Notes under the pieces: generated by a model
What the model was told of the DNA's origin: nothing
What the model saw: only the letters and a program-made list of their open reading frames with translations
The model's database searches: none
Assembly (NCBI RefSeq): GCF_000004195.4
Contig: NC_030683.2
Span: forward strand, 52,155,358 to 52,219,357
Reading direction: 5' to 3'
Length of the DNA: 64,000 nucleotides
DNA from: Xenopus tropicalis
Lineage: Eukaryota; Chordata; Amphibia; Anura; Pipidae
Shown here: positions 53,958 to 64,000 of the stretch, piece by piece
Layout of the letters: each line of letters starts with the position of its first letter
Position numbering within the stretch: position 1 is the stretch's first letter
Made by a program: the position numbers and the translations under genes

Positions 53958-55690
53958 AATCCATTGCATGTTTTACTCATCTACAGTATGTGAAGGTTGA
54001 CCTTGTTTTATTTTTTAACTTTGGCTCCCTAGAGGTTGCTAAACTACAACTCTCAGCATTCTTAAACATACAAGGCATGAGAGGAGTTGAAGTCCAGCAA
54101 CATCTGGGAACTTAAGAAACATGGCATTTAAATGAACTGACAAGTAGTTTTGCAAAATAATTTATGGCGATCTAAAGCAGATGTCCATAACAATAAAATT
54201 ATTAATAGCAAATATGGCTAGATAGGAATAGGTATGTAGGTTGTTGGGGACCTTTTGACAACAATATGTTGCCATTTCAACAAGTAGTGCAAAAACTATA
54301 TATAAATATAACTGAGACAGATTGTACAACTACATTGAAAAATCTGAGCCAAAATATAAAAATTCAATCTCCAGTGGGCCTGAATAAGTCTAAATTGGGG
54401 ACAGGACTGATAACTGACACCTGCACAATAGACAATCAAATTGCAATGGCTTAATAAAGTAACAAAATGTGTGAACTATGCAGAACTGGCCAAACAAATC
54501 CTATTTAGACAGAACCTAACACCTTCTAGGCCAACAAAAGTAAACTAAACTATATTTATATCTTCCAAATTCTGCAGAGGCAGTGAATAAAAAAGCAGAT
54601 ACTTTTCACATATGTTGATCTTCTCCCATCCTAGACAAATTCTAGCAAGATGTATTTTTTTATTAATACATGTAGGGACATTATATAAGGCCCCACTATG
54701 ATCAGACTTTGTAGTACTTAGCTTAGACATCCCTCCAAATACTGTACTATATTTTACTGTAACTGTTTCTAAAACACAATAGCTAGAAACTGAAAGCTGT
54801 CTACCTCTCCGCAAATAATTGAGGTAATCGAGAAAGTCCACACTCAAGCATTTTATGAAGGCCTTTTAACAGCTCTATGGGGAACCGTAAGGTAGACCAA
54901 CAGCACTGAAAATGCTGGCATAGCAATCATAGATAGCTTAACCTTTTTTTCACTGGGAAGAGGAATGGTAAAGGCATTAACCCTGGTTACAGCTAAGTTG
55001 TTGTCATGTTGAACAAATCACATGTACTGGACAGAGCTTAAAAACTGATTGTATTTTTCCTCTCTAAGATGCAATGGTAATTTATCCACTTCTTCGTACA
55101 TATTTTTGTTGATAAGACTTAGCTGTATTAACATTAACACTTTACATCAAAAATGCATTATTTCTCTTTGTTATTTTTACTAATGATAAAAATTCCATAT
55201 CATTTATAAATAAAGAACATAACTGACAATATAGTCATTTGTTAAGGAGCAGTAGTTGTTTTTTTTGTTTTTTCAAACAAAAAGTCAAATTTGCCCTAGG
55301 TCCCTTAATAGTATGATGATGCAGAAGGACCTGTCTTTATGAAATCTTCTTTTGGGTATGACTATGAATTTCTAATAACTTGTTTTTACATGCAGTGCAA
55401 GCATTTAAAATATGTCTGTCTAGCTGCTGTTTTTATTACTCCTAAATCTGTTGAAGCATATATTGACAAAACAACAATCTTAACCCCAGTCCCTTAATAA
55501 ATACCAATATACTAGCTTATTTATAGATGCAATAACCATGACTTCCATTTAATGTATTCTCTATATTCTAACTGTTGCTTCTTCACATTGTCCTGCCATG
55601 TGAAAATGAAAATCTTCAATGCAAACAGATAGAAGTTACGGAACACTGAGCTGAATTGCGAGAGAAGGCTTCACTGTCAGATCCTGGGTG
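53958..55690. other. mostly unassigned; short repeat at 54000-54120
   Basis: 'ctaaactacaactctcagcat' and 'gagttgaagtccagcaacat' are inverted relatives of a common short repeat. A 100-codon minus-strand frame at 54545-54847 has no convincing family. Confidence 0.35.
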
Positions 55691-55693
55691 AAG

Positions 55694-55699
55694 TTTATT
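55694..55699 (-). terminator. candidate polyadenylation signal AATAAA
   Basis: On the minus strand AATAAA lies about 50 bases after the stop codon of the candidate terminal exon at 55747-55904. Confidence 0.4.
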
Positions 55700-55746
55700 C
55701 TTTTGCAACTTAGAAACAAATGTTTTCATTGTCATTAGGGCACAGT

Positions 55747-55904
55747 TTACTCAAGTTCTCCATAAAATGTAGAGCATTTTTCAGAAACTCTGCATCTTAA
55801 TGAGATGAAATTCTTCATCTCCAAAATGACAGTTCTGCATATTTCCATTAAGCTTTGTGCTTTGATGTTGGATTCTCTAGGGTACACTGGTTCTCCTTGA
55901 GAAA
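55747..55904 (-). CDS. candidate terminal exon of an unidentified host gene
   Basis: On the minus strand a strong acceptor (tgtttctttgtctttctag, ending at 55905) is followed by a frame of 51 codons ending in TAA at 55747-55749, with AATAAA 50 bases on. The peptide starts SQGEPVYPRESN and ends SEKCSTFYGELE; it has three cysteines and a helix-like middle (SLMEICRTVILEMKNF). Frame phase matches a donor at 58703 in the next candidate exon upstream. I do not recognise the protein. A chance open frame of this size is possible, so this rests on the combination of acceptor, stop and polyadenylation signal. Confidence 0.35.
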
Positions 55905-56339
55905 CTAGAAAGACAAAGAAACAACTTTATTATTCTCTAAGACTTTAAGCAGACTATAATTGAGAGGGCTAGTTGTTTTTCTTAATCAAATGGATTAGTA
56001 ACATTGATGAAACTAGATGCAATTAAGCAGCCAACAAGGTGGCAACTTTAGCTTTAGAGAATTAAATTTCTTTATATAATGTAAATGTGCAGGATCCACA
56101 ATAGACACTTTCTTTACTTTAAGGCAGTTTATTTAAGCATACAAAACACAAATCATAAAAAGATATCCTGCCCTCTGGGCACTACCTTCACACATTATAT
56201 GAATTCCCTCACTAAACTGGGCCCTTTGTGGATTCAAGTAAAAAAATACAAATGCTTGGGGTCACTCCTGTACTCACGATACTTCTTTGGAGAAATTTTT
56301 CATCCTCCTGGCTTACTACTCAGTTACTCAGACACTCAA

Positions 56340-56517
56340 GGGTATATTTATTATGCTTTGTAAAAAGTGGAGTAAAACATCACCAGTGATGTTGCTCACA
56401 GCAGCCAATCAGATGCTTTGCTTTGATTTTCTAACTGTTGAAATGTAATTGCTGATTGCTTTCCCTGGGCAACATCACCAGTAATGCTTCACTCCACTTT
56501 TTACAAATATACCCCTC
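56340..56517. mobile_element. foldback MITE
   Basis: Termini agggtatatttattatgctt and 'tttttacaaatatacccct' are inverted; interior 'aaacatcaccagtgatgttgc' and 'gcaacatcaccagtaatg'. Related in layout to 46982-47155. Confidence 0.75.
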
Positions 56518-56526
56518 AGTCTCTTA

Positions 56527-56795
56527 GGGGCATATTTATTATGCTGTGTAAAAAACGGCGAGAAAATTCGCCACACATCGCCAGGCTTCACCGTGTAAAA
56601 ATGGCGTAAAAACTGCGTAAAATCAGCGTAATTCTTTTACGCGTTTTTTCTTCCACCGGAACTTATGGAAAATAATGGCGTAATATCCGGCGTAATATCT
56701 GGCGTTCAGATGGCGATCTTTTCCATTTATTTTACACAGCTTTTTACTCCATTTTTTCAGCAAATTAGTTTTACACAGCATAATAAATACGCCCC
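56527..56795. mobile_element. foldback MITE
   Basis: Termini ggggcatatttattatgctg and cagcataataaatacgcccc are inverted repeats. Interior rich in 'ggcgtaa' and 'gcgtaaaa'. TTA/TAA at the borders suggests a PIF/Harbinger-like insertion. Confidence 0.8.
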
Positions 56796-57255
56796 TAAGT
56801 CACTTGTCAAGGGCTTCCTCTACTCCTTGCAATGGCAGGCAGCACCCCTATCCCCCTTTGGTAGTTCTTACACAGGCAGATAGTCTTCCTGCTCTGTGCC
56901 CTGCTCTGAGAGGCTCTTACACACCTTTTCAATAGTAAATACCTTAGCACAGAACAGCCTTCCTGTGGAAAGTGAGCTACAGGGTGTGAGCTGAAATGGA
57001 TCGCCTGGTCTGCCTTTTCTTTTCAGAACACTACAGGTTCCCAGACCTGAACGCAAAGTCTTTTAAACAGAAAAAGCATTCTCTGTTTAGTAACATCTTC
57101 CTTAAAGCTTACATCTCCCACTATGGAGAACACAATGGGATTTTCTTGAATGTAGAAACAAATTAGATATATGCAATTGTTTCACACTATATACAATTTG
57201 CTTTGAAAAGCAAAACCGCTATTTTATTGTAATATATACATACACACACTTAGTG

Positions 57256-57330
57256 AAGATACACCAGATTTAGGATTTGGTTATGGATTCAGCCAAATCC
57301 CCAGCACTTAACAAAGTGGAACCAACCAGG
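57256..57330. mobile_element. scrap of the 'gggatgcaccgaa' hAT MITE
   Basis: 'gatttaggatttggttatgg' and 'attcagccaaatccccagcac' resemble 38755-38830. Confidence 0.5.
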
Positions 57331-58200
57331 GTTTTGGCTCCAAGTGCAAAAATTCATATGTATGTATGTCCCCTGTTTCTCAGTCTGTGATCTCATCCAG
57401 CCTAGCTACAGCCTGGAGAGGGATCCGGTCTGCTGGACTGCCAGGGAGTATAAAGTCCTCTGTGGAACTCTCAGATTGTGTCCCCTGAGTGAACAGGTAT
57501 TGCCCGGTTACCTGCTACGTGGGAGCAGCCACCCTTTTCAATGGGGAAGGTACTCTGGGGCAGGTAGCGCTACCTGGGGGGATTTAAGAGCTCTTTGGGA
57601 AGGGACTGAACTGATTTAAAGGGTTGGGGGTCTATCCGGATCCAAGTTGGGGCTGGGCAAAGTACACAGACTGTGCCAGCCGTGGATAGCCCACACAAGT
57701 TCCTCAGGACAGGATTATCAGTCCTCCCTAAGCTGTCCTACTTTCTGTTTCAAAAGTTATATAAAGTTTAATACTGCTGCAAACCGTGTGATGATTTCCT
57801 AGTGGAAATCCCCTAGATGTTTGTTCCTCAGTGTCCACTAGGTGGAGGCACTGCCCTGTTCCCAGTTCCCAGTATCAATATTACTCTTAGAACACATATC
57901 TCCTGGAATACAGCCCAATATTAAGTGAATGTGCCAAGAAAGGGTTACATGTATTTATATGTAAATATTGTATAGATGCATACCTTTGTAAAGAATTTAA
58001 AATGGACCCCATTTATCTCTTTGCACTGCAATATTTGATAATAAATTAGACTTATGGTGCCTTTGAAAGTTTGGAAACTTTTTTGTTTGTTTAGAATTTG
58101 GAAGTCGATTTGGAATTTGGAAGTCCGTTTATCAGTGATAAATGGAAGGGAGGGGGGAATTTATTATGTCTCCAAACAAAAATGCAAGAGCACTAAAGGG
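57331..58200. other. unclassified GC-moderate block
   Basis: 57350-57870 is richer in GC than its surroundings, and a 91-codon plus-strand frame (57344-57619) has no family resemblance. It could be an LTR fragment; no partner seen. Confidence 0.3.
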
Positions 58201-58207
58201 AGACATT

Positions 58208-58436
58208 TAGGGGCAGATTTATCAAAATGTGAGTTTTGAGCTTAAAACATAAAAACTCACCCATGTTCTATTCATTCCTATGGGATTTTTAGGAGCAAAT
58301 TTAGCAAATGGTGAACTCTCACTTTCACCCATTGATAAACACATTTCTAAAAATCCCATAGGAATGAATAGAACGTTGGTGAGTTTTTATGTTTTAAGTT
58401 CTAAATTCACATTTTGATAAATCTGCCCCTTAGTGT
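58208..58436. mobile_element. foldback MITE, complete
   Basis: Termini aggggcagatttatcaaaat and attttgataaatctgcccct are exact inverted repeats. Mirrored interior: 'attcattcctatgggattttt' and 'aaaaatcccataggaatgaat'. Confidence 0.85.
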
Positions 58437-58702
58437 TAATACATGGAACTCTCTGTCCGCGGGAATAAAACATTGGCAAGAGGTGCAGAGGTGCAGAGCA
58501 CAGCATCAGGGGTGCAGGACAGTCATGTCCTTGCTCTAAATGACAGGAAAGTTAGAGGATGGGTAAGGGGCTGAATGGGGGGTGCAAATGTGTATTTCTC
58601 TACCATCTCTCAAGAATACAACATAGTGCTTTATATTTGAACTGTAATGTGACAGGGCATATATTCTAACTCTTAATAGTATAAAATTGGGAAAGAGCTT
58701 AC
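58437..58702. other. unassigned
   Basis: Would be intron if the exon at 58703-58743 is real. Confidence 0.3.
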
Positions 58703-58743
58703 CATGATCAGAAGGTGTCATGTCAGTGGCTGTTGGACGATAT
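58703..58743 (-). CDS. candidate small internal exon of the same unidentified host gene
   Basis: On the minus strand the frame YRPTATDMTPSDH runs into a good donor (CATG/gtaagctc at 58702-58703). Its phase (one base left over) joins the two-base start of 55904, giving ...PSDHVSQGEPV. The acceptor is weak (tactataaaag). An alternative acceptor further right would add residues reading ATFIIYYKRYRP, which looks like the end of a membrane segment followed by a basic stop-transfer stretch. Both readings are tentative. Confidence 0.25.
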
Positions 58744-60285
58744 CTTTTATAGTAAATAATAAATGTAGCTTTAGAGATTCAGATATTACTTTCTGCTATT
58801 TATAATAATACTGAAGCAGAATAGAAACTGCTTCTCCATCTATCTTGTGTTTATTGACTTCAGTTATAAGTTTATTAATTGTTTCCCAGTAATTCTAATT
58901 TCTGCAATCAAACCATATAAACCTAATTGTACCAGAGGTACAGAGGCATTTGTATAGAGTGATTTTATTTTACATAAAGTATTGTATTATCTAGACTACG
59001 ATTAATTTATAATTAGATTATTGAATTCCTAAGCAAATTCTAACCTCTGACAAATGTAATAACATTTTCCTGTTAAGTCTTTTTACATAATAATAACTAA
59101 AGAATTATTGAGATTTGCCGGATTAACTATTGCTGTTAAAGGACAATGCAACAATATAAAACAATGTAACTGCATCTTTATAGTGATGCAAAGCCACTTA
59201 ATGTTTCACCTAGGTTGGCTGTATTTTTCTTCTACTAGTGCTTTATTTATAAGCTAAGTGAAATAAATACTAGCCACCCATACCCCTCTAGCCCAGCACC
59301 ATGTTTATGTTTACAGAGCCAATTTCTCACAATTTGCTTACTCCTAATGTGACTCAAAGGTCACAAAAGTGGTAATATTGAGACAATATAAAAGTGGAGA
59401 TAGATTTTGTCGGATTTTCTACCGTATTCACAAACCTCTATCTCCACTTTTGTGAATTTGTAAAAAAAAAAGATTTTGTAATTTTGCCAACAATTTTTTT
59501 ATTAATTTGTCTTTAGCTCTTAGTAAATCAGTCAGTGCACCATTCACCCCAGTCCCACAGCTACATGAGCCTTGGAATAAGGATTTTACTAGCAGGATTT
59601 TGCATTTCATATGCCATTTGCCATTTCACTTTAGGGGCATTTCCTGAAGGGTAATTTTAGTTTGCCTAGGAAAACTATACATCATTTTTTTTCAGGACAA
59701 GCTGGGCTTTCTAATGATTTCTGTAGGTCGGTGTAATTCCACTTCTGTAACAAGATGTAAGGGTCTAAATACCTTCTTCATGGGTAAAAGTGAATCAAGG
59801 GCCCTACTGATTACTGGCTAACAGCAATCCGGCCCACACACCAACATGCCTAGCGAAAATGGATCCAACAGGACTAGGGCCCAACGGGTTTTTTATCCAG
59901 TGCCCTGTTGAGGCCAGTCCAACCTTGAACGCCAATATCCCAGTTTGGGTGCCAGTGTGCATGTGCTGCTTGCTGATCACCAAGAAGGCGACTGGGAACC
60001 GAAGGGGCACAGCTAAAGTTGGGGGCCAATGCTGTCAAACAGCTCTGTAGTTCTGGACATGCTATGGGGGCACAGATTAGTTGCGACAAGTGTCAGTGAA
60101 GTGATTCAAAAAGGGACACTGCTGCTAAAACTAAAAATTTGCCTGGGAGGCTTTACTTTTCCTTTATATAAAAATGTATACAATACATAGTGAATGCACA
60201 TAGTGTATACTCAAAATGTTATTATTGCCTCATTTATTAAGCTAAAAATGCAATGCAAAAAAACAATGCAAATGTGAGGTAAAGT
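58744..60285. other. unassigned; hairpin at 59390-59454
   Basis: 'aaaagtggagatagattttg' and 'aacctctatctccactttt' form an imperfect hairpin across 59390-59454. Around 59800-60100 a GC-richer stretch with frames on both strands may be an old repeat. No gene supported. Confidence 0.35.
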
Positions 60286-60289
60286 AGTA

Positions 60290-61140
60290 GTATCTTTATT
60301 TAGGTTATATAACTTAGAATAAAAGTTAGCGAATTCACCTGCTATTTGAAGGGGGTTAGTATGAACTCTACTATCATCTGTTTTTATCCAGAGAATTCAA
60401 ATTTTAACCTTAGTGTCTTTAAGTTTAGCGTACAGCAGTCTTCCACTTTGTTGTCCTGTGAATAATATCTTTGTTTAAGCATTGTGATCTGGTAGGCAAC
60501 TCTATCTAAGCTAATCTTGTTAATCTGCTGTTTCAAAAAGGTTACTTTTTGGTAACATGTAACGGTCAGGTTATTATTAAGGGCTGTGAGTTCAGTGGAA
60601 AGTTGTGATTTTAATTCTAGTAATAATTTAGTGACCCCTTAGATATGCCTTATTAGCACACCATAACAGATCAGGCCTAACGTGTAGGGCGGTTGACTTG
60701 ATTATACTCAGCTGTAAGATTTGTTAAATAATCAATATGTTCTTTTTTTTTACAAAATAGAATTATTCAACTTCCAAGAGGAGAACAAGGGTGGAATAGC
60801 ATTACGACTCAAGTGTATCCCAACCAGTGCATTGTCCAACCAAGAAACCATGCCAATATTTTGCAGAAGGTATTTGTCTAAAAAAAGTAAGGCAATTCGA
60901 GAGTGAGAAAGATGAACGGTGGAAAAGAAAGTATAGTCAAACTCGCTAGGGTGCCATGCGCTCCAAGCATTATATAAATCATATAAATTTATCTTAATAA
61001 TATGCTGCAGACTCTTGGATATGTTCATAGCATAGGGGATATTTGTCTAGGTATGGATCAGGGGCCATATTGAAATCACCCACTGTTATAAGGTTCTGTC
61101 TATCGTCATATCGTTGTTGTAAGTTTGGTGTGTACAAATT
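60290..61140 (-). pseudogene. L1-type LINE ORF2 remnant (endonuclease and linker)
   Basis: The minus strand reads LITVGDFNMAPDPYLDK, the L1 endonuclease GDFN block, then LYDLYNAWSAWHPSEFDYTF (family: LxDxWRxLHPxxxxYTFYS), HLSHSRIALLFL (SRIDYILI) and, further left, LYNSLL/FYSKL-like residues from the region between endonuclease and RT. SRID has become SRIA and there are frame breaks, so it is inactive. The RT itself is not present. Confidence 0.7.
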
Positions 61141-61145
61141 TAGCA

Positions 61146-64000
61146 AAAAATCTGATTGGCTGTTAGTAGCTCCACCCACTTTTTCTAACTCTGAACTGCT
61201 GTTACCTCCTTGTGACTAGCTCTGCAAAGTTTGGGGACCTTAGTATTAATATTTAATGAATGGCAGCAGTTTAAATTTAAACATATGAAGTCTATAGGTG
61301 AAATCTGGCTGTTGTTGCCCCCACCCACTTTTCTAAACTTGTAACGTAGTCACCAAGTGACTGACTGTGCAAAGTTTGGGAACCCTGACATCAAACCAAT
61401 ACAATTCAATAGGTGAAATCTGATTGGCTGTTGGAGGCTCCACACACTTGTTTAAAACTAAAACTGCAGTTCCCTAGTGACCAACTGTGAAAAGTTTGTG
61501 GACCCTGTGGTTATTACTGTGAGACTGGCAGCAGGTTGGATTTCCCCCAAGTCAATAGGTAAAATCTGATTGGCTGTTCACAGCTCCGCCCACTTTTGGG
61601 CATCCGACAATCCTCATATTGTCATTCATGCTGACCCCATGACTTTGTGATTCAAGTTTGGGGAGTGTAGCCTCAAAGCTGTAAGATTGGCAGCAGTTTC
61701 AATTTCCCCATTAAAGTCAACAGGTGAAATTTGATTGGCTGTTGTTGGCCCCTCCCACTTTGGGTCATGCAACAAATGTTGTTGTTTCATTCAGGGTGAC
61801 CCCATGTACGGAGCGGCGCCGTAAAACAACAAGGGGCGCAATTGCTTAGAAAAGCACAAGCAACCTGCTCCGCTATAGGGTGAAGAAGTGTGGGGAGTTT
61901 GGGCGTCGTACCCCTAAAACTGTAGGAGGAGTAGCGTTTAGAAAATGGGGGGCGCTAAGAATAATAACTAGAAACAGAAGTTTGAGAACAAACTTCATGT
62001 TGGGTTGAAAAACATGAAGTCACTGAATGGGCTCTGCCCACTTTCTCTGACCATGGACCATGGTTATATAGTAAAAACCACTGTGCAAAGTATAGGGACC
62101 CTGGTTTTAATAGTGTCTGAATGGCAGCAATTTAAATTTCCCCACCGAAAGTCAACGAGTGACAACAGTGATTGGCGGTTGGTGGCTCCACCCCCTTTTT
62201 CTAACCTGGAACTGCAGTTACCCAGTGACTAACTCTGCAAAGTTTAGGGACCCCAGGATTAATAGTTAAAGAAGTGCAGCAGTTTAATTTAAACTAATAA
62301 AAGTCAATAGGTGAATTGTGATTGGTGGGTGTGCCCACTTTTTCTAACCTTGAGTTGAAGTCACCCAGTGACAAACAGTGGGCACCCTGGCATAAATAGT
62401 GTGAGAATGGCAGCATTTTAAATTTAAACCAATAAAATTCAATGGATGAAATCTGATTGGCTGTTAGTGGCCCAACCCACTTTTCCTATTTTTGAACTGC
62501 AGTCCCCCAGTGACCAACTTTGCAAATTTTGGGGATAAAAATTGTGAGACTGACAGCATTTTACACTTCCCCATTGTACCATTACCATAGTAAATAGGTG
62601 AAATGTTATTGGCTGTTTATTGGCTCCACCCACTTTTTTCTAACTTGAAACGGCAAATACCCAGTGACTAACTCTGGAAACTTTAACAACCCTGGAATTG
62701 ATATTTAAATAATGGCAACAGTTTAAATATAAACTAAATTAAATCTAATGGGTGGAAATGGATTTGCTGTTGGTGGCTCCTCCCACTTGCTCTAACCCTG
62801 AATATGTAGTCATCCAGTCATTGACTGTGCAAAGTTTGGGAATCCTGACATAAATAGTGTGAGAAAAGCAGAATTTTAAATGTAAACAAAAAAAATTCAA
62901 TAGGTGAAGTCTGATTGGCTGTTGGTGGCTCCACCCACTTTTTAAAATCTAAAAATGCAGTCCCCTAGTGACCCTGGTGTTAATACTGTGAGAATGGCAG
63001 CGGGTTGAATTTCCCCATTGAAAATCAATAGTTAAAATCTGATTGGCACTTTTTCTAACTCTGAACCGCAGTTACCAGGTGACTAGCTCTGCAAAGTTTG
63101 GAGACCTTAGTATTAATATTTAAAGAATGGCATCAGTTTAAATTTAAACATATGAAGTCTATAGGTGAAATCTGATTGGTTGTTGTTGGCCCCGCCCACT
63201 TTTCTAAACTTGGAACATAGTCACCCAGTGACAAACTGTGCAAAGTTTGGGGACCCTGACATTAAACTTGTGAGAATGGCAGCAGTTAAAATTTCCCCAC
63301 TGAAAACAATGAAAGAAATGTGATTGGCTTTTGGCAGCCCCGCCCACTTTTTCTAACCTTGAGTACAAAGTCACGCAGTGACTGACTGTGCAAAGTTTGC
63401 GAACCCTGGCATCAAACTAATAAAATTCAATAGGTGAAATCTGATTGGCTGTTGGTGGCCCCGCCCACTTTTTCAAAACTAAAACTGCAGTTCCCTACTG
63501 ACCAACTGTGAAAAGTTTGGGGACCCTTGTGTTAATACTGTGAGAATGGCAGCAGGTTGAATTTCCCCATGTAAAGTCAATAGGTAAAATCTGATTGGCT
63601 GTTGGTGGCTCCACCCACTTATAAAAGTACAAAAAACCTTAAATGCGTAGTCACCCAGTGACTGACTATGCAAAGTTTGGGAACCCTGGCAACAAACCAA
63701 TAAAAATCAATAGGTGAAATCTGATTGGCTGTTGGTGGCTCCACCCACTTTTCAAAACTAAAACTGCAGTTCCCTAGTGACCAACTGTGAAAAGTTTGGG
63801 GACCCTGGTGTTAATTCTGTGAGAATGGCAGCATATTGAATTTCCCCATTGAAAGTCAATAGGTAAACTCTGATTGGCTGTTGGTGGCTCCGCCCACTTA
63901 TTCTTACCTAGAACCACAGTTACCTGGTGCCTAACCATGCAAAGTTTGGGGACCCTGGCGTTATTACTGTGAGAATGGCAGCAGGTTGAATTCTCGACAA
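61146..64000. repeat. ~150-bp tandem repeat array, block 2 (continues past the window)
   Basis: About 18-19 diverged units. 'gattggctg' or a close variant occurs near 61154, 61305, 61421, 61566, 61731, 62171, 62312, 62453, 62608, 62756, 62911, 63037, 63172, 63321, 63441, 63591, 63721 and 63868. Each is followed within about 20 bases by 'gctcc(g/a)cccactt'. Two unit types partly alternate (one with 'tttgggaaccctgacatcaaac', one with 'tttggggaccctggtgttaatactgtgagaatggcagc'), giving a dimer of about 285 bp in places. Short ORFs inside are not genes. Confidence 0.9.
61803..61985. other. CpG-rich segment inside the array
   Basis: From gtacggagcggcgccgtaaa to about 61985 the sequence leaves the repeat unit and is distinctly CpG-rich, then the array resumes. 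I think 'gtgtggggagtttgggcgtc' belongs to a frog repeat but cannot name it. Confidence 0.45.

Larger units (their letters stand above)
56085..57110 (-). repeat. candidate solo LTR, interrupted by two MITEs
   Basis: Excluding the MITEs at 56340-56517 and 56527-56795, the minus strand reads as a GC-moderate block with 'cttaaataaactgccttaaag' near its end (a polyadenylation-type signal) and a close 'ggatcctgcaca' around 56086-56097. No partner LTR or target duplication was confirmed. Confidence 0.35.

Overview
This is vertebrate DNA, most likely from a pipid frog (Xenopus). It is AT-rich and shows no bacterial-style gene packing. I recognise several repeats as families abundant in Xenopus genomes: TTAA-flanked MITEs beginning AGGAGAAGGAAAGG or AGGGATTCTGTCATG, hAT MITEs of the 'gatgagcgaatt', 'gggatgcaccgaa' and 'agggctctggcacac' types, and foldback MITEs with termini such as 'ggggcacatttactaag'. 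Species level cannot be settled. The window reads as intergenic or intronic sequence dominated by mobile elements. The only host-gene signal is a weakly supported pair of minus-strand exons (58703-58743 and 55747-55904) with a polyadenylation signal.

Layout: 0.3-8.4 kb holds an intact hAT MITE, a CR1-like LINE fragment and several MITEs. 8435-13207 is a young, complete BEL/Pao insertion on the minus strand: 393-bp LTRs with two visible differences, 5-bp target duplication, one intact 1080-codon gag-protease ORF that stops at the start of reverse transcriptase. 13.2-26 kb carries more MITEs, a frameshifted DIRS-type tyrosine recombinase (19535-20430), a first block of ~150-bp repeats, and a Penelope-like reverse transcriptase remnant. 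26.28-32.85 kb is a nest: a decayed DIRS element is split by a gag-only LTR retroelement (26681-31127, 852-bp LTRs identical by eye) and by a retroposon with a 14-bp target duplication and 86-bp inverted arms (31932-32450). 33-43 kb is MITEs, a 33-bp minisatellite (37599-38013) and LINE scraps. 43491-45022 is a full-length Tc1-like transposon with an intact DD34E transposase. 45-61 kb contains further CR1 fragments, MITEs, an LTR-like block, the candidate host exons and an L1 remnant. 61146 to the end is a long array of ~150-bp repeats.

The elements are independent insertions rather than a cooperating gene set. The strongest candidate for something new is the gag-only LTR element. Its LTR carries, on its sense strand within about 60 bp, a CCAAT box, a perfect four-unit heat-shock element, a CACCC box and a TATA box, which is the layout of an hsp70-type promoter. 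It and the BEL element both lack polymerase and integrase, so both would have to be mobilised in trans. All calls come from reading the sequence; no search was run.
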